64,000 nt of DNA from the NCBI GenBank assembly GCA_029260765.1, contig JAJDCP010000091.1, forward strand, positions 62,001-126,000, written 5' to 3'. This document shows, piece by piece, positions 43,350 through 50,428 of this stretch; position 1 is the first letter of the stretch, and each line of letters begins with the position of its first letter. Under the pieces are notes generated by a model. The model searched no databases, was not told the DNA's origin, and worked only from the letters and a program-made list of their open reading frames with translations. The translations under genes and the position numbers were made by a program. Origin of the DNA: Planctomycetota bacterium (GTDB taxonomy: Bacteria; Planctomycetota; J058; JAJDCP01).

Positions 43350-46109
43350 CTAGAGCTTGAAAGCCAGCGAGACCAGGTCTTTCTGCTCTGCCTTGTGGAC
43401 GCGAAGAGAGCCTGTGGCCGGACTCGCGGCGGCGTCTCTGCCCGCGTACTCAACCCGCCCGCAGTGCGCGAGGAGATGGGGTTGCACGCTCAACCAAGCG
43501 CCCATGTTCTTCGGCTCCTCTTGCGCCCAGACGAATTTCTTCGCTTCGGGGTAACGCGACAACAGGCCGAAGAGTTGCTGCTCGGGGAAGGGGTAGACCT
43601 GTTCGATGCGGATGATCGCCGTGTCTTTGGACTCGATCTCATCTCGGTGCGCCAACAGATCGTAGTAGACCTTGCCCGAGCAGAACACCAGCCGCGTGAC
43701 CTGGGCTGCGGGCTGGCTGCCGTCGTCAAGCAGTTTCTTGAAGACACCATGGGTGAAGTCTTCGATGGGGGACACGCAACGCGGATGCCGCAACAAGCTC
43801 TTCGGAGACATGATCACCAGAGGTTTGCGCATGTTGCTCCGCACCTGACGCCGCAGGACGTGGAAATACTGCGCGGGCGTGGTCAGATTACAGACGATGA
43901 TGTTGTTCTCGGCGCACATGCTCAGGAAGCGCTCAAGCCGTGCGCTGGAGTGTTCCGGACCCTGGCCCTCGTAGCCGTGAGGCAGCAACAGAACCAGATT
44001 CGACCAGCGCTGCCACTTCGACTCGCTGCTGGCGATGAACTGGTCGATGATCACCTGCGCGCCGTTGGCGAAATCGCCGAATTGTGCCTCCCAGAGGATC
44101 AGCATGTTCGGCTCAGCCACCGAGTAGCCGTACTCGAATCCCAGCACCGCTGCTTCAGAGAGCAGGCTGTTGTAGACGAAGAAACGCGCGCCATCGTGGG
44201 CCAGGCTGTCCAGAGACACGTAGGGCTCGGCCGTGACATTGTCGATCAGTACGGCATGCCGGTGGCTGAAGGTGCCCCGCCTGCAGTCCTGTCCCGACAG
44301 CCGCACCCCCGAGCCCTCGAGCACCAGGGAGCCGAATGCAAAGGCCTCGGCGATGGCCCAGTCGACGGCGTCGCGCTCGAAGACCTGGGCGCGTGCGTCG
44401 AGCAGGCGCTGCAGGCGAGGGTGTGGCGTGAAGCCCGCGGGCACGCCCGCGATCGTTTGCACGATCTTCTCGAGCATCTCCCGGCTCACTCCGGTCTTGA
44501 AATCGACCGGCTTGTAGCGGGTGGTGATGCCCTTCCAGACGCCTTGAAAACGGTCTGTCTGGTAGCGCTGGGGCTCGGCCTTGGCCGCCTCGCGCGCATC
44601 GTTGAGGTCGGCTTCGATCTCCCGCGAGATGCCCGCTTGTTCTTCCCGGCTCATCGTGCCTTCGTCGAGCAGTTTCTGGGAATAGACTGTGTGGATGGAC
44701 GGATGCCGGTCGATCTCGCGGTAGAAGATCGGCTGGGTGAAACCCGGCTCATCCATCTCATTGTGGCCGTAGCGCCGGTAGCACCACATGTCGATGACCA
44801 CGTCTTTGCGGAAGTGTTGGCGGAAGTCGAGAGCTAGCTTGGCGACAAACACGCAGGCTTCGGGATCATCACCGTTGACGTGGAAGATCGGGGCATTGAC
44901 GATCTTGGCGACGTCTGAAGCGTAGTGCGTCGACTTCGCCTCTTCGGGGGAAGTGGTGAAGCCGATCTGGTTGTTGACGATCAGGTGGACGGTCCCCCCG
45001 GTGGTGTACCCCTCGAGTTGGGACAGATTGAAGGTCTCAGCCACCAGACCTTGTCCGGCCACTGCCGCGTCGCCGTGCAGCAGCAGGGGAAAGACCTTGC
45101 GGCGTTCAGTGTCTTTGCGCTGTCGCTGCTTGGCGCGCACCTTGCCTTCGACCACGGGCCCGACGGCTTCGAGGTGGCTCGGGTTGGCGGTCAGCGAGAT
45201 GTGCAGACTCTTGCCCGATGCGTTGATGGCGTCCGCCGAGAAGCCCATGTGGTACTTGACGTCGCCGTCGCCATACATCGACTCGGGTACGAAGTTGTCT
45301 TCGAACTCACCGAGCAGAAACCGGTAGCTCTTCTTCATCACATGGGCCAACACGTTGAGCCGGCCCCGGTGGGGCATGCCGATCACGACCTCTTCGAAAC
45401 CCACCTCCGGTCCGTACTCGACCAGCGCATCCATGATGGGGATCAGCGTCTCGGCGCCCTGCAAGGAGAAGCGCTTCTGCCCCACGTAGCGGGTGTGCAG
45501 GAAGTTCTCGAAATACTCCGCTTCGGTCAGTTTGCGCCAGATCTGCCGTTTCTGGTCGACCGTGTAGTCGGGTTGATTGCGCACACTCTCCATTCGAGCC
45601 TGCAACCAGCGCCGTTCTTCGGTCTCCAGGATGTGCATGTACTCGGCACCCACCGAGCCGCAGTAGGTGTCCTGCATGATCGCTACGAGCTCGCGCAGCG
45701 GGATCTTTCCACCACCGCTCGTACCGCGCAAGTGGCCGGGGTCGAACTCCTCGTCGAGCATGCTCTCGTCGAGTCCGAAGTTCTCGAGCGTAAGCCTGGC
45801 TGTGTCGCAGGGGTGGAGCCCGAGGGGATCAATCTTGGCTGCCATGTGGCCGAGGTCGCGGTAATGGTAGACCAGCGAGTCGACCCGTGTCTGATTCAGG
45901 CTACTCGGCTCGCTCGGCCTGACGGCGGCCGGCCGGCGCTGCGGGGGTGCAGGCGCGTTGCCGTTGGTGCTGTCCCCAAGGGCGGTCTGGAATCCGGCGA
46001 AGAAGATCTGGTACTCGCGATCGACGGATTGAGGATCTTCGAGCCACTTGCGGTACTCGGTGTCGATGTAGCCGATGCTGGCGCTGATGTCGAAATTGCT
46101 GGGTGGCAT
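43350..46109 (-). CDS. sucA: 2-oxoglutarate dehydrogenase E1 component
   Basis: 919 aa thiamine-diphosphate enzyme that decarboxylates 2-oxoglutarate and succinylates the E2 lipoyl group in the TCA cycle. The N-terminal E2-binding helix is visible (NFDISASIGYIDTEYRKWLEDP), as are GMPHRGRLNVLAHVMKKSY, FHVNGDDPEACVFVAKLALDFR, MWCYRRYGHNEMDEPGFTQP and ILWEAQFGDFANGAQVIIDQF. ATG 46109 is preceded by GGGGAG at 5-nt spacing; the frame is open 14 codons upstream without a ribosome site. First gene of sucA-sucB-lpd, with a candidate promoter at 46182-46210. Confidence 0.97.
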   Translation of the reverse strand: MPPSNFDISASIGYIDTEYRKWLEDPQSVDREYQIFFAGFQTALGDSTNGNAPAPPQRRPAAVRPSEPSSLNQTRVDSLVYHYRDLGHMAAKIDPLGLHPCDTARLTLENFGLDESMLDEEFDPGHLRGTSGGGKIPLRELVAIMQDTYCGSVGAEYMHILETEERRWLQARMESVRNQPDYTVDQKRQIWRKLTEAEYFENFLHTRYVGQKRFSLQGAETLIPIMDALVEYGPEVGFEEVVIGMPHRGRLNVLAHVMKKSYRFLLGEFEDNFVPESMYGDGDVKYHMGFSADAINASGKSLHISLTANPSHLEAVGPVVEGKVRAKQRQRKDTERRKVFPLLLHGDAAVAGQGLVAETFNLSQLEGYTTGGTVHLIVNNQIGFTTSPEEAKSTHYASDVAKIVNAPIFHVNGDDPEACVFVAKLALDFRQHFRKDVVIDMWCYRRYGHNEMDEPGFTQPIFYREIDRHPSIHTVYSQKLLDEGTMSREEQAGISREIEADLNDAREAAKAEPQRYQTDRFQGVWKGITTRYKPVDFKTGVSREMLEKIVQTIAGVPAGFTPHPRLQRLLDARAQVFERDAVDWAIAEAFAFGSLVLEGSGVRLSGQDCRRGTFSHRHAVLIDNVTAEPYVSLDSLAHDGARFFVYNSLLSEAAVLGFEYGYSVAEPNMLILWEAQFGDFANGAQVIIDQFIASSESKWQRWSNLVLLLPHGYEGQGPEHSSARLERFLSMCAENNIIVCNLTTPAQYFHVLRRQVRSNMRKPLVIMSPKSLLRHPRCVSPIEDFTHGVFKKLLDDGSQPAAQVTRLVFCSGKVYYDLLAHRDEIESKDTAIIRIEQVYPFPEQQLFGLLSRYPEAKKFVWAQEEPKNMGAWLSVQPHLLAHCGRVEYAGRDAAASPATGSLRVHKAEQKDLVSLAFKL

Positions 46110-46545
46110 GCTACTCCCCGGTGCGCGCGGTGTGCGGACCGGGCGCCGCACAGGTGGGATAGGGGTGGGACCGTTCGCCGTACTGTAAACCAGCCCATGT
46201 CAGCGGTCACGCGCTTTTTCCCGAAACGCTTGCCGCGGCGCGGCACCTCAGTTGTAGATTCTGGACGATTGAGGAGGAGTCCGGCGGCTGTGCCGTATGA
46301 CGCAACGCAGAAGAGGCAGTGAGCCTGGCAGCGAGGAGACGGGTGTCCTGCATCCCGCCACACGAGGCCTGGACCGCTTCCCGCAATGCCTGGGACGAGG
46401 AGCGGGGAGGGCCCCTGCCGCAGCCCTAGCGTGGCGCCACATTTTGGCGTTTCGTTCGTCGATGAGACGATTTCGCAGATTCTGGTCAACTGCCTGAAGC
46501 AGATTCCCGATAAGGCATAGTAGACACCTTGGAGGGGGGGCTGCC
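46110..46545. other. Divergent intergenic region, sucA and transposase-like gene
   Basis: 436 bp without a credible gene. It contains the candidate sucA promoter (46182-46210, leftward). On the right side a GGAGG at 46530-46534 and the preceding GATAAGGCATAGTAGAC belong to the rightward transposase-like gene. I noticed no IS-like inverted repeats or target duplications in it. Confidence 0.4.
46182..46210 (-). promoter_or_regulatory. Putative promoter of the sucA-sucB-lpd operon
   Basis: On the minus strand GTGACC (complement of 46205-46210; 4 of 6 to TTGACA) and TACAGT (complement of 46182-46187; 4 of 6 to TATAAT) are separated by exactly 17 bp. The leader to ATG 46109 would be about 65 nt. 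Sequence evidence only. Confidence 0.4.
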
Positions 46546-47355
46546 ATGCCGGCCAGCATACGTTTGAAAGTGGGTACCTACACTCGCTGCGAGTTCACCG
46601 CAAAGGAGACGCACTGCCCACTGTGTGGTGGCAAGCTGCGTATCTCCCAGCATGCAGCACATGTTTTCTGGACTTTGAAGGGCCGGCTGGGAACGATTTC
46701 CAAAGAGAAGCGCTGTCTGGCCGCCGATTGTCCCAACCCGAAACTGCGCTATCGGCCTCCAGAACCCAGGGTGATGGCGATCAGCCACTCCAATCTCGGG
46801 CTCGACCTGGTGTTCTATATCGGCGAAAAGCGTCTGTCACAGGGTAGAACCTTCCGTTCTCTGTGGCGAGATATGGAAGCTCGTGGAATCCGCGTCACGC
46901 AGCGCACCTTGCAGAACGCCTTCCATTACTACATGTCGTTGTTCGATCGTGAGCGCAATGAAGAGCCCAAGTTGCGCTCCCGTATGCAGGGCAACGGGGG
47001 TCTGGTCTACGCTCTCGATGCTGTACGCTATGAGCCCAAAGGCCCTGTGTTGTGTGTGCTGCTGGAAGTGTTGACGGGGGAAGTCTTGCACGCAAAGCGC
47101 ATCGACAAGATCACCGAGAAGGCGATGCTCGACTTCTATGGGACCGGTAAGGCGTATGCTGACGGGCTGGATCTGCCGATCTGGAGCGTCGCCCTTGGAG
47201 ACCTTCTTTGGGAGATCGAGGCCCTGCGCAAACGCTGCCCGGACCCACGCCGCCTTGAACCACCCCGCGTGAAGAAGGCCAAGAAGATCGTGCGCTCAGT
47301 CAAAGCCCATGCAAAACGAGCGGCCAAACCGCTCGTCTCTTCGACCACTTCCTAG
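46546..47355 (+). CDS. Transposase-derived protein, truncated and probably inactive
   Basis: 269 aa from ATG 46546 with GGAGGGGGG upstream. The N-terminus has a zinc-finger-like set (THCPLCGGKL...CLAADCPNPKLRYRPPE), then a helical segment (FRSLWRDMEARGIRVTQRTLQNAFHYYMSLF) and a strand pair LVYALDAVRYEPKGPVLCVLLEVLTGEVLHAKRI. This order matches a group of long DDE-type transposases, where the last block holds the first catalytic Asp (here LDA). The stretch that should carry the second Asp (VVSD) reads IWSVALGDLLWEIE, and the rest of the catalytic domain is replaced by a Lys/Arg-rich tail. No terminal repeats flank it. It is likely a remnant or a domesticated DNA-binding protein. Confidence 0.6.
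   Translation: MPASIRLKVGTYTRCEFTAKETHCPLCGGKLRISQHAAHVFWTLKGRLGTISKEKRCLAADCPNPKLRYRPPEPRVMAISHSNLGLDLVFYIGEKRLSQGRTFRSLWRDMEARGIRVTQRTLQNAFHYYMSLFDRERNEEPKLRSRMQGNGGLVYALDAVRYEPKGPVLCVLLEVLTGEVLHAKRIDKITEKAMLDFYGTGKAYADGLDLPIWSVALGDLLWEIEALRKRCPDPRRLEPPRVKKAKKIVRSVKAHAKRAAKPLVSSTTS
47316..47336 (+). terminator. Hairpin at the 3' end of the transposase-like gene
   Basis: ACGAGCGG-CCAAA-CCGCTCGT forms a perfect 8-bp stem within the last codons of the gene ending at 47355. No T-run follows on either strand, so it is at best a weak or Rho-assisted terminator between this gene and the convergent ferredoxin gene. Confidence 0.3.
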
Positions 47356-47381
47356 GTTCTATCAAACGAGCCCCGGTCTGC

Positions 47382-47738
47382 TCAGGCCTCGCTGGGATCT
47401 TCGACTTCCCAGCCCTGTTCGGCTTCCCACTCTTTGATCGCATCGAGGGAACGTGCACCATCGAGTGCCTTCGTGCACTCGTTGACCGGCTCGCCTTCTT
47501 CCCAGTGCTCGGCGTTGAATTCGGTCCACTTCTCATAAACCTCGGGCACTTCTGCCTCGGGCCAGATCGCCAGGACCGGGCAGGCGGGGACGCACTGCGC
47601 GCAGTCGATGCACTCGTCCGGGTTGATGATCAACATCGCCGGATCTTTGATCTCATAGAAGCAGTCTTCCACCGGGCACTCACCAGCACAGTCGGTGTAG
47701 CGGCAGTTGACACAACGCTCAGTCACAACGTAAGTCAT
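47382..47738 (-). CDS. fdxA: 7Fe (3Fe-4S/4Fe-4S) ferredoxin
   Basis: 118 aa from ATG 47738, preceded by GAGGAGAGCACT. The N-terminus TYVVTERCVNCRYTDCAGEC holds the first cluster ligands and PVEDCFYE follows; compared with typical FdxA there is one extra residue before that last Cys. The second cluster motif is NPDECIDCAQCVPACPV. The C-terminal acidic extension (EKWTEFNAEHWEEGEPVNE...) is typical of FdxA-type seven-iron ferredoxins. It carries electrons between soluble enzymes; the partner is not evident from the neighbours. Confidence 0.92.
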   Translation of the reverse strand: MTYVVTERCVNCRYTDCAGECPVEDCFYEIKDPAMLIINPDECIDCAQCVPACPVLAIWPEAEVPEVYEKWTEFNAEHWEEGEPVNECTKALDGARSLDAIKEWEAEQGWEVEDPSEA

Positions 47739-48069
47739 AGTGCTCTCCTCGAAGATTGTCCAGCAGCCAAGGAAAGACGCTAGTTGGCTGGTGGCAACGC
47801 CATACCAAGCCCAAGACAACCTTTCCTAATCAGCATTTGATAGTCGATCGGACCAGAACAGTCAAGAAAGAACCGGAAGCGGAATCTCGGAAACCTGCGC
47901 TGGGCTGTGACGACATGTCACTTAACTTCTGCGTAGCTCGAAGTCGTTCGCTGCTTGGAGTAGTTCCGTTTTGTGAATACTAGTTTCTCAAAGCTTCGAC
48001 TGGAGTGGAACCGGAGCCGTCACCCGGGCATAATGGGGCCTCGGGGCGGCAGTCTCCCAGGAGGAAGCG
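47739..48069. promoter_or_regulatory. Divergent intergenic region with candidate rightward promoter
   Basis: 331 bp, more A+T-rich than the surrounding genes. A candidate promoter for the hydrolase-like gene is TGGAAC (48006-48011), 17-bp spacer, CATAAT (48029-48034); transcription would start near 48041, ahead of AGGAGG at 48059-48064. Promoter elements for the leftward ferredoxin are not obvious. No repeat or RNA gene is recognised. Confidence 0.35.
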
Positions 48070-48855
48070 GTGTCAGATCTGTTCGTACAGGTCACCGGCC
48101 AGGGGCCCGCGGTTGTCCTGCTGCACGGCTTTCCGTTCGGCGGTCGGTCGTTCGCACCGCTACAGGAGCTGCTGGCTCGCAGCTTTCAGGTCTTCGTGCC
48201 AGACCTGGCGGGATTTGGACGTTCGGCGGACGTCGTCGGAGATCTTCGCATCCCTGCGCAGGCAACGCGCATCCATCGCTGGATGCGCGGCCGCCGTATC
48301 CAGCGTGCGGTGTTGCTGGGGCAGGGAGTGGGCGGCAGCATCGCGGCGCGCCTGAAAGTGCGCTATCCGGATTGGGGCCAGGGCCTGGTGCTGTTGGGGG
48401 GGCCCGATGCCGTGCTGCCCCGTGGTCTCGAGTTCCTGCGCGTCCCCCTGATTGGCGAGTTGCGCTCCCTGCTGCTCGGTCCCGCTGATTGGCGCCGCTT
48501 GTTGATTCAGGCGTTGGCGGACAGCAAGCTCTTGCACAGTCTGCAAGAGCTGTTGATCCAGACAGCCATCGAGCATAAGGAGCATCTCAAGACACTGCTC
48601 AAACTCGTGCGCAGCTTGGATCCGGCGGCGTTTGCTGAGCTGGAGTCCGATCTGGCGAGGCACGACGATGTCCACGTTGTGTGTGGCAAACGAGCCACCT
48701 GGTTTGGAGTCGAGCAGGCGACAGCTCTCGCGAAGCGCCTGGCGGCGCCGTTGCACCTGCTCGACGGCACGGGCAGCTTGCCAGCATTGGAAGCTCCAGA
48801 GTTCCTGGCCCAGCTGGTGGCGGAGCTTGCGGCGGGTTCCAGACAGGAGGGGTAG
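48070..48855 (+). CDS. Alpha/beta-hydrolase-fold protein lacking the catalytic triad
   Basis: 261 aa from GTG 48070, with AGGAGG about 5-6 nt upstream. The fold is clear: PAVVLLHGFPFGGRSFAPL, VFVPDLAGFGRS and AVLLGQGVGGSIAARL match strand-turn-helix positions of the family. The nucleophile elbow, normally GxSxG, is GQGVG, with Gly in place of Ser. The C-terminal His position (GxGHxP) reads GTGSLPALEAP, and the acid-site loop VVCGKRATWFG has no Asp. All three catalytic residues are therefore missing, so this is likely a non-enzymatic binding or regulatory protein (inference). The 404-bp spacer after it carries hairpin element copy B. Confidence 0.8.
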   Translation: MSDLFVQVTGQGPAVVLLHGFPFGGRSFAPLQELLARSFQVFVPDLAGFGRSADVVGDLRIPAQATRIHRWMRGRRIQRAVLLGQGVGGSIAARLKVRYPDWGQGLVLLGGPDAVLPRGLEFLRVPLIGELRSLLLGPADWRRLLIQALADSKLLHSLQELLIQTAIEHKEHLKTLLKLVRSLDPAAFAELESDLARHDDVHVVCGKRATWFGVEQATALAKRLAAPLHLLDGTGSLPALEAPEFLAQLVAELAAGSRQEG

Positions 48856-48914
48856 GGCGGCGCCGGAGGTCGGGGGAGCGGCTTGGCGGCCAGAGTTGGG
48901 GAGCGGTTCCGGTT

Positions 48915-49060
48915 CCTGAGCTCCTGAGTATTCGCTCGGGCCTGGTCAGAGCCTTCGAACTGCTGAGAACCGCCTGTAGCGTCGGTCTATGACCGACGAA
49001 GAGACCGGTCCGTACGGGTGAGCCCAGAACCTCTGGATTGAACCGCCGCCTGAGCTGCTT
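48915..49060 (+). repeat. Dispersed intergenic hairpin element, copy B
   Basis: Related to 18441-18655 in the same orientation. The core 48955-48995 differs from copy A at two of 41 positions. The boundary repeats are CCTGAGCTCCT (48915-48925) and CCTGAGCTGCT (49049-49059). Its hairpin is longer than in copy A: GTCGGTC-TAT-GACCGAC at 48981-48997. The region between core and right boundary differs from copy A. A 14-bp direct repeat, GCGGTTCCGGTTCC, flanks the whole at 48903-48916 and 49073-49086. It lies between convergent genes. Confidence 0.7.
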
Positions 49061-49096
49061 GCGGCGCCGAGCGCGGTTCCGGTTCCGAGCCCGACC

Positions 49097-49217
49097 CCCG
49101 GCTCCGGGCCCGATCCCGGGCCCGGGCCCGGGCCCGACGGCCGTGGGGAGCGAGGACCAAGTTCGGTGGACCGATTTCGGAGGCGCGAGGACCGAGTTCG
49201 GTGGAGCGAGGACCGAG
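49097..49217. repeat. GC-rich low-complexity run and short tandem repeat
   Basis: About 49097-49134 is an almost pure G/C stretch made of repeated GGGCCC/CCCGGG units. It is followed by tandem units of about 22 bp, GAGCGAGGACCAAGTTCGGTGG (49148-49169) and GCGCGAGGACCGAGTTCGGTGG (49183-49204), plus a partial third unit at 49205-49217. No coding role is apparent. It fills the rest of the convergent spacer after hairpin element B. Confidence 0.7.
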
Positions 49218-49259
49218 CAGTCCAGTGGTCTCAGTCAGCACGGACGCGAGAGTCCTTGC

Positions 49260-50150
49260 TCAGACACCGTCCTCGGCAGCGGGTGCGGGCTCTTCCTGGC
49301 TCTGTGCGGTGGGCAACCAGGGCTTGAGCACCAGCGTCCGGGCCTCCAGGCTGCTGGCAGTGGGGGCCTTCAGGCGGAAGTCCCCTTCGCTGGGGCGGAA
49401 CGTCGCCCGCGCCGCGTCCGGAAACAAGCCCAGCACGTCGATGTCCCCGTTGGCGGCATCCCAGGCCTCGAGCAGCAGTTTGCGAAGGTGTGCCGGATCG
49501 AGCGGAGGGCGCAGCTCAAGCTCGGCCTTGCGTCCCTCGACCACCATCAACGCCGGTGTGGTCAGCTCGCCATGTTTGTTCAGGCGGCCGTAGCGGCTGA
49601 GTAGTGCCGCGGCGGCCTCGACGCAGACCAGCTGCGCGTGGTCGGGATCGTCGTCCTCCAGCACCGCCCCGCGGATCCAGGCGAAGCCCCGGGGTTCTTG
49701 GGCTGCGGCCTCGGCGAAGATCTTCTCGGCCTGGGAGACGAGGCGCGCTTCGGGTCCGGCCACCACGATCTGCTTAGCCTGCCAATCGAAATGCGCCACG
49801 CTGCCTGGTCCGGCTTTCACCAATGCTGGGGGAGCGAAGCCGATCAGTTGGTCCTCCAGCGCCAGGGCCGTCTCGAGCCAGAACTCGAAGTCGTCCTGCA
49901 GGCTGAGAGTCATCGGTCCGGTCGTGAGCTGGACCAGCATCTCCGGACGTTTGGCGAACAACTGCCCCAGGTCGAATGCGAACCCCAGACTGGCCTCGAG
50001 GTCGGGCATCTGCCACTGCGCCCCATACTCGCGCACCTCAAGCAGGGGAGGCGCCGTCCACGGAAGGCTGGGAGCTGGTGTTTTCGCTTCTTGGGTGTGC
50101 AGAGGACGCCCCTCGTCGCTGCCATGACAGGTCTCTTCGTTGTACCACAA
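49260..50150 (-). CDS. Hypothetical protein
   Basis: Up to 296 aa. Mixed composition with regular strands and helices (LEVREYGAQWQMPDLEASLG, TTGPMTLSLQDDFEFWLETALALEDQLI, HFDWQAKQIVVAGPEARLVS, LVCVEAAAALLSRYGRLNKHGE), so a soluble folded protein is likely. No signal peptide, membrane helix or known motif is seen. The N-terminus is uncertain: the most upstream in-frame start is TTG 50150 without a good ribosome site, and the first 30 residues are Pro/Thr-rich, so the true start may be internal. Frame and composition support a real gene; the function is unknown. Confidence 0.55.
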   Translation of the reverse strand: MWYNEETCHGSDEGRPLHTQEAKTPAPSLPWTAPPLLEVREYGAQWQMPDLEASLGFAFDLGQLFAKRPEMLVQLTTGPMTLSLQDDFEFWLETALALEDQLIGFAPPALVKAGPGSVAHFDWQAKQIVVAGPEARLVSQAEKIFAEAAAQEPRGFAWIRGAVLEDDDPDHAQLVCVEAAAALLSRYGRLNKHGELTTPALMVVEGRKAELELRPPLDPAHLRKLLLEAWDAANGDIDVLGLFPDAARATFRPSEGDFRLKAPTASSLEARTLVLKPWLPTAQSQEEPAPAAEDGV

Positions 50151-50177
50151 ACCGGCCGTCCGCCCTAATGCTTGGGT

Positions 50178-50339
50178 GCTAGTCCGGATCCGTCACCAGG
50201 TTAGTCGCGAGGACCCGGATGGCCGCGAGAATTCGGGCTTGAGCAGCGCAGACGCTACGGGGGTATCTTCGAGCAGCGAGAGTTCGAATTCGCCGGTCAG
50301 GCGGGGCCGCAGCAGAAACTGGTGACGGATTCGGGCTAG
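50178..50339. mobile_element. MITE-like palindromic element
   Basis: CCGGATCCGTCACCAG (50184-50199) and CTGGTGACGGATTCGG (50319-50334) are inverted repeats matching at 15 of 16 positions. The interior is itself partly palindromic: each strand reads an RIRHQ-type peptide from its own end. GCTAG occurs directly outside both ends (50178-50182 and 50335-50339), either a 5-bp target duplication or an extension of the palindrome. There is no transposase frame inside. It lies upstream of the unknown gene at 50150 and downstream of the giant lipoprotein gene. It resembles a miniature inverted-repeat transposon; only one copy was noticed here. Confidence 0.55.
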
Positions 50340-50379
50340 AGCGGGCGCGCGCAGCGGTCGCTGCTGCGTGGCTTCCATC

Positions 50380-50407
50380 AAAAAAACGCGGCCACCAGGG
50401 CCGCGTT
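50380..50407 (-). terminator. Intrinsic terminator of the giant lipoprotein gene
   Basis: Read leftward, AACGCGGCC-loop-GGCCGCGTT (50385-50407) forms a 9-bp perfect stem with a 5-nt loop, immediately followed by a T-run (complement of 50380-50386). It lies 21 bp after the stop codon at 50429. A textbook Rho-independent terminator. Confidence 0.9.
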
Positions 50408-50428
50408 CAGGTCAAGCTCGGACGGGGA

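Noticed and set aside
43395..44837. 480-codon plus-strand frame opposite sucA
   Set aside because: sucA is certain from its motifs; the antisense frame has no motif or ribosome site.
49097..49217. CRISPR array
   Set aside because: Units are short, abut without proper spacers, and no cas genes are present in the window.
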